DNA of 64,000 nt, from NCBI RefSeq assembly GCF_000420845.1, contig NZ_ATVS01000005.1, positions 111,420 to 175,419 of the forward strand, given 5' to 3'. Of this stretch, positions 53,905-62,623 are shown one piece after another. The notes under the pieces were generated by a model that was given only the letters and a program-made list of their open reading frames with translations, was not told the DNA's origin and searched no databases. Origin of the DNA: Butyrivibrio sp. AE3009 (lineage in GTDB: Bacteria; Bacillota; Clostridia; Lachnospirales; Lachnospiraceae). The translations under genes were made by a program, and so were the position numbers. Position 1 is the first letter of the stretch; each line of letters starts with the position of its first letter.

Positions 53905-54538
53905 TGAGATGTATCTTCCTCTGGCTCAGAGGGTTATGGGGGATATGTATGATTATGCTGTGAATACTCTGGGCATGGACCTTTGCTCTTTTCACGAGAT
54001 GTTTATTATAAGCGGTATGAGCCGCCAGTTTGAGATTGGAAATCCTACTTATGTGGCGGGCAAAAACGGCTGTGAAGTGGCCAGGGAAGTGATTCATACC
54101 TGTACGGACAGACGCATCGATACTGAAGATGTCATGTATATCGATAAATCCAGGGAATACTGGATTGGCTGGGCTCTTGCATATTATCAGTGGTCCTGCG
54201 GCAGAAGCTTTAGGAGCATTGAGGAAAAGGTGCCTATCAAACAAATATACGGAATGTATGACACACTTCATGAGGCAGATATATCCTTATTCGTCGAGAT
54301 TCTTGAAGAAAAATGCATGAAGAGCCTGGAAGAGAGCAGGCTGAAGCGCCTTCGCAGATATGCAGGGCTGTCCCAGAAGGCTCTGGCGGAAAAGGCAGAT
54401 GTTCCGCTAAGGCAGATACAGTTATTTGAACAAGGACAGCGGGATATCAGTAAGGCTCAGGCCATTACAGTGCTCAAGATAAGTAAAGCCTTGGGATGCA
54501 ATGTGGAGGAACTAATCGGCAGTGGTAACGATAGGTAA
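53885..54538 (+). CDS. XRE-family regulator (probable antitoxin)
   Basis: 217 residues. The first 150 are a helical region with no family I can name; residues about 158-213 are a helix-turn-helix of the Cro/XRE type (L-R-R-Y-A-G-L-S-Q-K-A-L-A-E-K-A-D-V-P, I-Q-L-F-E-Q-G). I chose TTG 53885, 7 bases after AGGAGGT; GTG 53876 overlaps that site. The gene overlaps the DUF3990 gene, so they are co-translated and form a module. Confidence 0.75.
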   Translation: MGSCAYDEMYLPLAQRVMGDMYDYAVNTLGMDLCSFHEMFIISGMSRQFEIGNPTYVAGKNGCEVAREVIHTCTDRRIDTEDVMYIDKSREYWIGWALAYYQWSCGRSFRSIEEKVPIKQIYGMYDTLHEADISLFVEILEEKCMKSLEESRLKRLRRYAGLSQKALAEKADVPLRQIQLFEQGQRDISKAQAITVLKISKALGCNVEELIGSGNDR

Positions 54539-54540
54539 CG

Positions 54541-54941
54541 AATGCTGTAGATGCTGAAGATATTGCGGGCACGGATTCCCTTGGCTTTATGTTGTCTATG
54601 GACGATGAGCTCTATGACAGGGCCATAGCGATACATACCACTTTTATTCCCTTCAGAGAATATGCAAGACTTTTGAATATTCACGATATTGGGCGGAAAA
54701 AGATAAGGCAATCTGTTATGGGGTAACAGGCGGAGTTGCTCAATATCTGTCTTTGTTTGATCCGAAAAAGAGTCTTGATGATAATATCAAACGATTATTT
54801 TTTAATACGGACGGATATCTGTTTGATGAGACGAAAAATCTTCTTATTCAGGAATTTACTGATGTGACACTTGTAAATAACATCATGGGGAAAACAAATC
54901 TTGTGTTGATAACAGTGGATGATATGTACAAAAATTCATAA
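54541..54941 (+). pseudogene. Degenerate coding remnants
   Basis: Two overlapping frames without proper starts: one about 54541-54726 (D-S-L-G-F-M-L-S-M-D-D-E-L-Y-D-R-A), the other about 54618-54941 (Y-W-A-E-K-D-K-A-I, G-Y-L-F-D-E-T-K-N). They look like pieces of one or two broken genes after the DUF3990/XRE pair. I do not recognise the family. Confidence 0.35.
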
Positions 54942-55042
54942 ATAATTTAGATTGGTTAATGGTAAAATATACTTAAATACAACAAGAAATATTTGATTAT
55001 AAAAACACCATAATCATTATAATATCCGTTTGGAGCAGCCAC

Positions 55043-56131
55043 ATGCACATGAGAGCCCAGATCCTTTACGGAATCGACAACCTCAAATACGTCGAAATGG
55101 AAGCGCCCCCGGCAAGACCCGGCGAGGCGCTTGTTAAGGTTACGGCCTCCGGTATCTGCGGCTCAGACGTTCCAAGGATTTATAAGACCGGAGCACATAA
55201 CATGCCTCTGATTCCGGGACATGAGTTTGCTGGCATGGTGGTGAGCTGCCGGGACAGGCCTGATCTTGAGGGCAGGAGAGTTGGCGTTTTTCCGCTGATT
55301 CCCTGCGGAAGGTGTCCTGAGTGCGAGAGCAGACGCTTCGAGATGTGCAAGAATTATAATTATCTTGGATCCCGCAGAGACGGCGGGTTTGCTGAGTATG
55401 TCAGTGTTCCGATATGGAATCTTGTGGAGCTTCCGGATGAGATAACAGACGAAGAGGCGGCGATGTTAGAGCCTATGTCTGTTGCGGTTCATGCCATGAG
55501 ACGGATTTTTTTGGACAAAAGAGATACGATCGTGATCTGCGGCCTTGGCACCATAGGGCTGTTGCTGTCAATGTTCATATATGATGCGGGCTACCGGAAG
55601 CTCTTGTTTGTGGTCAACAAGGATGTTCAGAAGAGTAAGCTCATCGGTATGGGCTTCGACGAGGATCAGATCTGCGATGTGAGATACGGTGATCCCACTG
55701 CATTTATTATGGACAAAACAGGTGGCAGAGGCGCTGATGCCTACTTCGAGGCAGTGGGCAGGCAAGAGAACTACGAGCAGGCGGTGAAGTGCACCGCGCC
55801 TGTGGGCAAGGTAGTGCTGGTGGGAAATCCCGCTTCCGACATGGCTCTTACCAAGGACACCTACTGGAAGATCTTAAGGAACCAGCTGGAACTTGCCGGC
55901 ACCTGGAATTCCTCATACCTTGGAAGCGAAGGCACAGTCTGCAACGATGACTGGAAGTATGTGATGGACAGGCTGGTGGCCTGGAAGGACAGTGAGCGCG
56001 GGGAGGATGCACACTCTTTTGCCCCGGCGGAGCTAATTACTCACAGAATAACGCTGGCGGAGATCCCTGCGGGACTGGATATTATGAAGAGAAAGTCCGA
56101 GGACTATGTGAAGATCATGGTGAGGATGTAA
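55043..56131 (+). CDS. Zinc-dependent medium-chain alcohol/polyol dehydrogenase
   Basis: 362 residues. Catalytic zinc site C-G-S-D near 38-41 and G-H-E near 60-62; structural zinc with four cysteines in C-G-R-C-P-E-C-x7-C near 91-105; NAD(P) Rossmann G-L-G-T-I-G near 169-174. Like galactitol-1-phosphate or sorbitol dehydrogenases, it would oxidise a polyol or reduce a ketose phosphate. Start ATG 55043 has GGAG 7 bases upstream. It lies 150 bases before a sugar-1-phosphate cytidylyltransferase gene; a shared pathway is possible but unproven. Confidence 0.85.
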   Translation: MHMRAQILYGIDNLKYVEMEAPPARPGEALVKVTASGICGSDVPRIYKTGAHNMPLIPGHEFAGMVVSCRDRPDLEGRRVGVFPLIPCGRCPECESRRFEMCKNYNYLGSRRDGGFAEYVSVPIWNLVELPDEITDEEAAMLEPMSVAVHAMRRIFLDKRDTIVICGLGTIGLLLSMFIYDAGYRKLLFVVNKDVQKSKLIGMGFDEDQICDVRYGDPTAFIMDKTGGRGADAYFEAVGRQENYEQAVKCTAPVGKVVLVGNPASDMALTKDTYWKILRNQLELAGTWNSSYLGSEGTVCNDDWKYVMDRLVAWKDSERGEDAHSFAPAELITHRITLAEIPAGLDIMKRKSEDYVKIMVRM

Positions 56132-56281
56132 TGCATTTAAAAGTATGTTGTAACGGGAAAAATGTGCTACACTGTGTACGGTATTAATTTAGGTACTGAC
56201 TGATGACATAGAAATGCTACTTACTTATGTTTGGTAGGCCTCAAAGGTCATCATATGATTTATGGAAGGAAATATTTATAG

Positions 56282-57061
56282 ATGAAAGTTGTAATCTTAG
56301 CCGGCGGCTTCGGCACCAGAATCAGCGAGGAGAGCCATCTTCGCCCCAAGCCCATGATCGAGATCGGCGGCAAACCCATACTGTGGCATATCATGAAGGA
56401 GTACTCCTACTGCGGCTTTAACGAGTTCATTATCTGCGCGGGTTACAAGCAGGAGGTGATCAAGGAGTATTTTGCCAATTATTATCTGCATAACTGCGAC
56501 GTGACCTTTGATTTCACTGACAGCGGCAGGGTAACTTACCATTCTCAGAAGGCTGAGCCCTGGAAGGTTACCGTTGTTGACACCGGCTACAGCACCATGA
56601 CCGGTGGACGTATCAAGAGGATTAAAGAGCACGTGGGAGGCGAGCCCTTCTTTATGACCTACGGCGACGGAGTCTGCGACCTTGACATGAACGAGCTTCT
56701 TAAGTTCCACAAGTCCCACGGCAAGATTGCCACGGTTACTGCGATCCTTGCGGGCCAGCGCTTCGGCGTTTTTGACATTGATAAAGAAGACAATTCCGTT
56801 GTCAGGGACTTCAGGGAGAAGGCCAGCATTGACGGCGCCAGGATCAACGGCGGCTACATGGTGCTGGAGCCGGGAGTCTTTGATTACATCGAGGGCGATG
56901 GGACCTTTTTTGAAAAAGAGCCTATGCACAATCTGGTAAGAGATGGCCAGATGGCAGCCTACAAATACGACGGCTTCTGGAAGTGCATGGATACGGCACG
57001 TGAGAGGGACGAGCTGTCAGAGCTTATTGGCACCGGCAGAGCACCCTGGATCAAGTGGTAA
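56282..57061 (+). CDS. rfbF: Glucose-1-phosphate cytidylyltransferase
   Basis: 259 residues. L-A-G-G-F-G-T-R at 6-13, R-P-K-P-M-I-E-I-G-G near 21-30, W-H-I-M-K near 35, T-Y-G-D-G-V near 129 and W-K-C-M-D-T near 238 are those of RfbF. It makes CDP-glucose, the precursor of 3,6-dideoxy sugars, with CTP. GAAGGA lies upstream. CDP-glucose 4,6-dehydratase, the normal next enzyme, is not in the window. The next gene, a TPP enzyme, is also typical of CDP-sugar clusters. Confidence 0.88.
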   Translation: MKVVILAGGFGTRISEESHLRPKPMIEIGGKPILWHIMKEYSYCGFNEFIICAGYKQEVIKEYFANYYLHNCDVTFDFTDSGRVTYHSQKAEPWKVTVVDTGYSTMTGGRIKRIKEHVGGEPFFMTYGDGVCDLDMNELLKFHKSHGKIATVTAILAGQRFGVFDIDKEDNSVVRDFREKASIDGARINGGYMVLEPGVFDYIEGDGTFFEKEPMHNLVRDGQMAAYKYDGFWKCMDTARERDELSELIGTGRAPWIKW

Positions 57062-57112
57062 GCATTAGTAGAGTATAACGGGGGAAGCCCCCTTGGATTA
57101 AATGGTAAGAGT

Positions 57113-59050
57113 ATGAGAGTTTCTGATTATATTGCGGATTTTCTGGTAAAAAAGGGCGTCACCGACTGCTTTATGGTAGTAGGCGGTGGCGCTATGTATC
57201 TGAATAATTCCTTTGGACACAAGGAAGGGCTTAAGTGCACCCACTTCCATCATGAGCAGGGAGCTGCCATTGCTGCAGAGAGCTACTCAAGATATGAGGG
57301 AAAAGTGGCTGTTCTTAACGTGACTTCAGGCCCGGGAGGCACCAACGCCATAACAGGAGTGCTTGGTGGATGGCTGGATTCGCTGCCTATGTTTGTGGTA
57401 AGTGGTCAGGTCAGGTATGACACTACGGTGAGATACTGGGAGAAATTGCAGGGGATTGAACCGGGAGCGACTGCAGGTTATGGAGATAGCTGTGTAGGTC
57501 ACCCCATGCATACTCTCAGATCCCTTGGAGATCAGGAATATGATATCACCAAAATGACCGGCAACATCTGTAAGTATGCCGTTATGTTGGAGGATCCTTC
57601 TGATATCAGATATCACCTGGAGAAGGCCTGGCACCTGATGAATACAGGAAGACCCGGCCCTGTCTGGATTGATGTTCCCGTTAACTTTCAGGCTGCGGAA
57701 ATCGATCCGGAGAGCCTTAGGGGCTTCGAAGCTGAAGGGACGGACGGATGCGTATCTTGTAGTGCCGGTAATGGTATAGTTAAGGACAATGAAGTGTCAC
57801 AGAATTTGGGCACTGCAGCCCTGGAGGTCTTTGAAGAGATCAAGAAGGCCAAACGCCCTGTGATATATGCAGGCGGCGGAGTCCGCATCTCAGATGCCTT
57901 TGACGTATTCAGGAAAGTTGTCGATATGCTTGGAGTTCCCGTCTGCACCTATTGGAATTCCATCGACCTAATAGAGGATGAGCATCCGCTCTACTGCGGC
58001 CGCGGCGGCAATATGGGTGACCGCGCCGGGAATTTTGCGATTCAGAATTCAGACTTATTGCTCGTTATCGGAAGCCGCCTTTCCATCAGACAGGTGGGCT
58101 ACAACTGGAGCAGCTGGGCAAGAGCCGCCAAGGTCATAATGGTGGACATAGACCCCGCTGAGATGGATAAACATACTCTTCATGTGGATAAAAAAATCTG
58201 TGCCGATGCCAAAGATTTCCTGGAGAAGCTGGAAATTCTCTGCAGTGATGAGCTGTCAGAAGGTGGCACAGAAAATTGTGCTTCCTACATCTTCAAGGGC
58301 GATGACTGGAGAGCACAGTGCGTTAAGTGGAAAGAAAAATATCCTGTTGTCTCGGATTCCCAGCGCCATACCGGCAAGGAACCCGTTAACGTTTACGGCT
58401 TTATCAGAGAATTGTCCGAGAGACTTCCCGCCGGAGAACTCTGTGCGGTAAGTAACGGAGCCTGCTGCGTGGCGGGGCATCAGAGCTGGAAAGTCAAGGA
58501 AGGGAGCCGTTTTATCATCAACAACGCAGTTGCCAGCATGGGATACGGTCTGCCGGCAGCCATTGGACTGTGCATAGCTTCAGGCCTTAAAGAGACCATC
58601 TGCCTTGAAGGGGATGGCAGCATAATGATGAATCTTCAGGAGCTTCAGACCATTATCACCAACAAGCTCCCGGTTAAGATCTTCCTTATAAATAATGATG
58701 GATATCATTCCATCAGGCTCACACAGAACAATCTGTTCAGCGAGTATTCCAAGGTGGGAATCGGCCCCGAGAGTGAGGACCTGGCATTTCCGACCTTCCG
58801 CAAGATAGCCGATGCCTTCGGCTATCCCTACATTGCGATCCATACCGGTGACGACCTTGACGGCAAGCTGGACGAGGCCCTTAGGACCACCACTCCGCTG
58901 TTCGTAGAAGTCTTCACCGATACCACCCAGGTCTGGGCACCCAAGAGCAGCGCCCGCCGGGAACCCGACGGAACCCTCACCAGCCCACCCCTTGAGGACC
59001 TTGCGCCATTCCTTCCCCGAGAGGAACTCGCAGAAAATATGTACATTTAA
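57113..59050 (+). CDS. Thiamine-diphosphate-dependent enzyme (acetolactate-synthase-like)
   Basis: 645 residues, three domains. N-terminal PYR domain with the catalytic glutamate in H-H-E-Q-G-A-A near 44-50; central domain (about 235-370, Y-A-G-G-G-V-R); C-terminal PP domain with G-D-G-S-I-M-M-N near 500-507. Family members include acetolactate synthase and enzymes such as YerE that add a two-carbon unit to CDP-keto-sugars. Position beside rfbF favours sugar branching (inference). Insertions lengthen it compared with the usual 550-600 residues. No clear ribosome binding site is seen at ATG 57113. Confidence 0.78.
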   Translation: MRVSDYIADFLVKKGVTDCFMVVGGGAMYLNNSFGHKEGLKCTHFHHEQGAAIAAESYSRYEGKVAVLNVTSGPGGTNAITGVLGGWLDSLPMFVVSGQVRYDTTVRYWEKLQGIEPGATAGYGDSCVGHPMHTLRSLGDQEYDITKMTGNICKYAVMLEDPSDIRYHLEKAWHLMNTGRPGPVWIDVPVNFQAAEIDPESLRGFEAEGTDGCVSCSAGNGIVKDNEVSQNLGTAALEVFEEIKKAKRPVIYAGGGVRISDAFDVFRKVVDMLGVPVCTYWNSIDLIEDEHPLYCGRGGNMGDRAGNFAIQNSDLLLVIGSRLSIRQVGYNWSSWARAAKVIMVDIDPAEMDKHTLHVDKKICADAKDFLEKLEILCSDELSEGGTENCASYIFKGDDWRAQCVKWKEKYPVVSDSQRHTGKEPVNVYGFIRELSERLPAGELCAVSNGACCVAGHQSWKVKEGSRFIINNAVASMGYGLPAAIGLCIASGLKETICLEGDGSIMMNLQELQTIITNKLPVKIFLINNDGYHSIRLTQNNLFSEYSKVGIGPESEDLAFPTFRKIADAFGYPYIAIHTGDDLDGKLDEALRTTTPLFVEVFTDTTQVWAPKSSARREPDGTLTSPPLEDLAPFLPREELAENMYI

Positions 59051-59173
59051 AATCAATGAAAATCACCATAGGTGAATGAAATTCCCTGCGGCGGCTGCTT
59101 TCAGGCGGTCGCTCTCCATATGTCCAGAAAAAATTCTTTTTTAATGCAATAGTAGGGGAGCACGGGGTATAAT

Positions 59174-59716
59174 ATGATATATGATTTTGAAGAGTTTTTG
59201 AAAAGACAACTAATTGCCGGGGGATTTACCATGAGCGAAGCTAAACAGATGCTTTTTGCCAGGAACCTTATCTGCGTATGTATCGACGACAATGAGAACG
59301 CTGACTATCAGGGGCAGATGTGGCACCAGTATTCGGACGATCCGGTGCCCTTTTCGGGGATATATGAGTTTCTTGTGGCGGCCGACGATCTTTTTGACAC
59401 CTGGGATTTTCCCCAGAGGAGCCTGGAGAGGCGCGGGTTTGGCCACGATATGACTGAGGATCATAGGGACAAGGGTTTCCCTTTTGCTAATTACAACTCT
59501 TCTGATGAGCTTGTCATCGACAAAATCCAGAAACAGAGCGGAACCAGAAACATTCAGGGCAAAAGAGGGAAACTCGGAACCTTCATAATACAGGTGGCCT
59601 ACAGGCAGCATGCTACCTGGCAGGGCCATGTGATCAATACCGAGACCAATGAAAAGAGTGATTTTATCAGTGCTCTGGAGCTTGTCAGGATCATTGACGC
59701 AGCTTTGTTAAAATAG
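59174..59716 (+). CDS. Hypothetical protein
   Basis: 180 residues, soluble, rich in Asp, Phe and Gln. I do not recognise the family. Visible parts: an acidic N-terminal helix, an aromatic Y-D-F-E-E-F start, W-D-F-P near 79, and T-F-I-I-Q-V-A-Y-R-Q-H-A-T-W-Q-G-H-V near 135-152, which resembles small TA- or phage-associated proteins but gives no function. A GGGG stretch at 59164-59167 serves as weak ribosome binding site. It stands alone between the TPP enzyme and a hydrolase gene. Confidence 0.7.
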   Translation: MIYDFEEFLKRQLIAGGFTMSEAKQMLFARNLICVCIDDNENADYQGQMWHQYSDDPVPFSGIYEFLVAADDLFDTWDFPQRSLERRGFGHDMTEDHRDKGFPFANYNSSDELVIDKIQKQSGTRNIQGKRGKLGTFIIQVAYRQHATWQGHVINTETNEKSDFISALELVRIIDAALLK

Positions 59717-59787
59717 GGTATTCCATTTTGGGACATTATGATGTAAAATTGCCTTCGTTATTTTTATAGATATTGGAGTTTTTAGTT

Positions 59788-60552
59788 TTGAAGATTCTTA
59801 GTAAGATATGGAAGGTTTTGCGGTGGGTGCTGCTTGGGCTGTTCATTATCCTTGCAGTAGCCGCCGTTTGTTTTAAAATTTATACGGGTAATTATTACAG
59901 GGCCAACGAGGAGACAATCGAGGATTTCGCAGGAAGCTACAGTACTGTTCATTCCTATTCCGATGACAACGGAACTGTTTTTATCCCAACAGAGGATGAG
60001 ATCAAGGCAGTTATTGTTTTTTACCCCGGAGGAAAGGTTGAGTACACGGCCTACAGCCCTTTGATGTACGAGCTGGCGGACCGTGGGTATCTGTGCCTTT
60101 TGCCCAGAATGCCTGAGAATCTGGCGTTTCTTAGAATTGACGCTGTGGACAAGCTGACAGCAGGCTGGGATGAAGAGGCAGCAACTGTAGAGCACCTTGA
60201 CTGGTACCTGGCAGGACATTCCCTTGGCGGTGTTGCGGCATCAGTTTACCTTGGGGAGGATGACTCTTACAGAGGACTCATTCTGTGTGGCTCCTATACA
60301 GCCACTGACTTCTCGGAGTCAGATATTCGTCTTTTGTCAATCTTCGGAGAAAAGGACGGAGTGATCAGTCGTGAGAACTACGAGGAGAGCAAGACGTTCT
60401 GGCCCGAGGACTCAGAGGAGTATGTTATCGAGGGTGGTATCCATTCCTACTTTGGAAGCTACGGCATTCAGGATGGAGACGGAGAGCCCGGCATTACCAA
60501 TGAGCAGCAGATCACAGAGACCGCAGACGTCATTTCCCATTGGATTGGCTGA
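59788..60552 (+). CDS. Membrane-anchored alpha/beta hydrolase
   Basis: 254 residues. An N-terminal basic segment and hydrophobic helix (about 5-30) anchor it; the rest is an alpha/beta hydrolase with nucleophile elbow G-H-S-L-G-G near 144-149, an acid in F-G-E-K-D-G near 190 and a histidine in G-G-I-H-S-Y-F near 218-224, so the triad is present. I prefer TTG 59788, 9 bases after GGAG; a TTG at 59773 would overlap that site. Substrate unknown; likely an exported esterase or peptidase-like enzyme. A strong terminator follows. Confidence 0.75.
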   Translation: MKILSKIWKVLRWVLLGLFIILAVAAVCFKIYTGNYYRANEETIEDFAGSYSTVHSYSDDNGTVFIPTEDEIKAVIVFYPGGKVEYTAYSPLMYELADRGYLCLLPRMPENLAFLRIDAVDKLTAGWDEEAATVEHLDWYLAGHSLGGVAASVYLGEDDSYRGLILCGSYTATDFSESDIRLLSIFGEKDGVISRENYEESKTFWPEDSEEYVIEGGIHSYFGSYGIQDGDGEPGITNEQQITETADVISHWIG

Positions 60553-60607
60553 AGCTGAAAATGCAGACTTTTATTCAGTATTTTCAAAGGTTTGGATGTG
60601 AAAATAT

Positions 60608-60650
60608 GCTATCATGTAAGTGATTATTTCGTTTACATGATAGCTTTTTT
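60608..60650 (+). terminator. Rho-independent terminator
   Basis: Perfect 12-bp stem (60608-60619 with 60633-60644) followed by six T (60645-60650). Confidence 0.92.
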
Positions 60651-60675
60651 GTTATCGTAGTTTTTGGAGGTTTTT

Positions 60676-62250
60676 ATGGATTTTAAAGTAGTAAAAGTAT
60701 TTAACAGGAGTGTAACTATTGAACTTGATTCCGACAAGATTTTTTGCCAGGATCAGAACTTTGAAGTTTACATAAATAATGATAAGAAGCTGGAATCAGA
60801 TAGAAATGTGGTAACTGTAGCAGGTCTTTTACCTGATACGGAGTATGAGATCAAGGTAGTTATGAACGGTGAAGAGACGGTTCATACCTTCACTACCAAA
60901 TATGAGTCAGTGCTTCTTGATGTTACTGCATTTGGCGCAAAAGGCGACGGAGTTACCTGCGACACCGCAGCTATTCAGGCGGCCATCTGCTCCTGCCCCA
61001 AGGACGGCACAGTATATCTGCCCAAGGGAGTATATTACTCAACACCTGTTTTTCTTAAGAGTGATATGACTTTCTGGCTGGATGAAGGCGCAGTGCTTCT
61101 TGGCGATACCGACAGAAATCATTATCCCATGCTTCCCGGCATGACTCTTTCCACAGATGAAAAGAGCGAGTATAACCTCTCCAGCTGGGAGGGTAACCCT
61201 CTTACCAGCTATGCGTCCCTTGTGACTGCAATTGATGCTGAGAACCTGGACATCATCGGTCCCGGAACCATTGACGGCAATGCGGGTAACAGCGACTGGT
61301 GGGTTAACGCCAAGGTTAAAAGAGGTGCCTGGAGACCCAATGATCTCTATCTTTGCAGATGCAAAAATGTTAATGTTCAGAACGTAAGAATTCAGAATTC
61401 ACCCTGCTGGACGGTTCATCCTTATTACAGCGACGATCTGTCCTTCCTTAATCTGTATATTCACAATCCTTCGGATTCACCTAACACCGACGGCCTTGAT
61501 CCCGAGAGCTGCAGCAATGTCCTGGTTCTCGGAACCGTTATTTCCGTTGGCGATGACTGCATGGCAATTAAGAGCGGCAAATACTACATGGCTCTTGAGC
61601 ACCACAAGGAGACAGACAACATTCTTATCAGAAACTGCAAGTTCGAAAGAGGCCACGGCAGTGTGACTGTTGGCTCCGAGGCAGCAGGCGGTGTTAGAAA
61701 TGTCAGGGTTTCGCAGTGCATTTTTGACGGCACGGACAGAGGTCTTAGAATCAAGACAAGACGCGGAAGAGGAGAGAGATCAATCCTTGACGACATCCTC
61801 TTTGAGAATATTGACATGACGGGAGTGTTCATGCCTTTTACTGTGAACATGTTCTACTTCTGCGACCCCGACGGTCACAGCGACTATGTTCAGAACCAGG
61901 CTCCCGCACCGGTTGATGAGATGACTCCCATTATTGGTTCCATCACCGGCAGAAACATGAAGTGCAAGGGCGTCAGTGCCTGCGTTCTCTGCGCAGTAGG
62001 ACTCCCCGAGAGACCTATCGGCAAGCTCACCTTCGAGAACGTTGAAGTCGAGTTCCTTCCCGAGGCGGAGCGCACCCCCGTAAGACCCGTCATGATGGAC
62101 AACTTCGATGAGATGAGCGGCCGCAGCATCTACGCCAAGAACGTTGATAACCTCGTAGTCAACAACATGACTATCGTTGGCAGCGTAGACACCGCTCCGG
62201 AACTCATTAATGTGTCGAAGGCAGAGCTCACAGAATTGCAGTATAGATAA
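60676..62250 (+). CDS. Glycoside hydrolase family 28 (polygalacturonase-like)
   Basis: 524 residues. An N-terminal beta sandwich (about 1-75, fibronectin-like) is followed by a right-handed beta helix with the GH28 active site: N-T-D-G near 275, G-D-D-C near 296, G-H-G near 326, R-I-K near 360, all intact. These enzymes hydrolyse galacturonic acid links in pectin. There is no signal peptide, so it acts on imported pectin oligomers in the cytoplasm. GGAGGT (60665-60670) sets the ATG at 60676. The gene is unlike its glycan-island neighbours and fits a plant-fibre degrader. Confidence 0.92.
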   Translation: MDFKVVKVFNRSVTIELDSDKIFCQDQNFEVYINNDKKLESDRNVVTVAGLLPDTEYEIKVVMNGEETVHTFTTKYESVLLDVTAFGAKGDGVTCDTAAIQAAICSCPKDGTVYLPKGVYYSTPVFLKSDMTFWLDEGAVLLGDTDRNHYPMLPGMTLSTDEKSEYNLSSWEGNPLTSYASLVTAIDAENLDIIGPGTIDGNAGNSDWWVNAKVKRGAWRPNDLYLCRCKNVNVQNVRIQNSPCWTVHPYYSDDLSFLNLYIHNPSDSPNTDGLDPESCSNVLVLGTVISVGDDCMAIKSGKYYMALEHHKETDNILIRNCKFERGHGSVTVGSEAAGGVRNVRVSQCIFDGTDRGLRIKTRRGRGERSILDDILFENIDMTGVFMPFTVNMFYFCDPDGHSDYVQNQAPAPVDEMTPIIGSITGRNMKCKGVSACVLCAVGLPERPIGKLTFENVEVEFLPEAERTPVRPVMMDNFDEMSGRSIYAKNVDNLVVNNMTIVGSVDTAPELINVSKAELTELQYR

Positions 62251-62379
62251 GTGGACGGCTCCGGGTGATAATCTTGGGTGACGGCTCTGCCATTTAGTTG
62301 CCTTTATATCAGATCAGGTACTGACTTGTGTAAAAATTCATGTAAACATTCATATATTTGTGGTAAAACGACTGTACAT
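62251..62379. other. Spacer after the pectinase gene
   Basis: No gene is seen between the GH28 stop and the palindromic array; GACGGCTC occurs twice (near 62254 and 62280) as a short direct repeat. Confidence 0.4.
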
Positions 62380-62600
62380 TACGTCTGAATTGCGCTTTCT
62401 AAATGGAAAGACGTAGTCCTATTTTTGCTTTACGTCTATAATACTGATTCTGCATATTAGACGTAGTGGTTACAGATATTCAGAGTTATCGGTTACGTCT
62501 CGATACTGTTTTTTTATTGTGAGACGTAGTTTGACCTTTTAATAGATGAAGCTATTGTTTATAGCTACGTAATATCGGGGCTTCTTACAAAATAGACGTA
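62380..62600. repeat. Array of four palindromic 35-bp units (TACGTCT-N21-AGACGTA)
   Basis: Units lie at 62380-62415, 62431-62465, 62494-62528 and 62566-62600. Each starts with TACGTCT (TACGTAA in the fourth) and ends with AGACGTA; three units are 35 bp and one is 36. Gaps are 15, 28 and 37 bases, and the interiors are unrelated. The array ends 23 bases before the insertion sequence. Confidence 0.7.
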
Positions 62601-62623
62601 AACAAGGTCAAGTCCTTTTTTGT

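Noticed and set aside
62380..62600. Regular repeats that might be a CRISPR array.
   Set aside because: Only the 7-base ends are conserved, the repeats are palindromic units, gaps are uneven and there are no cas genes.
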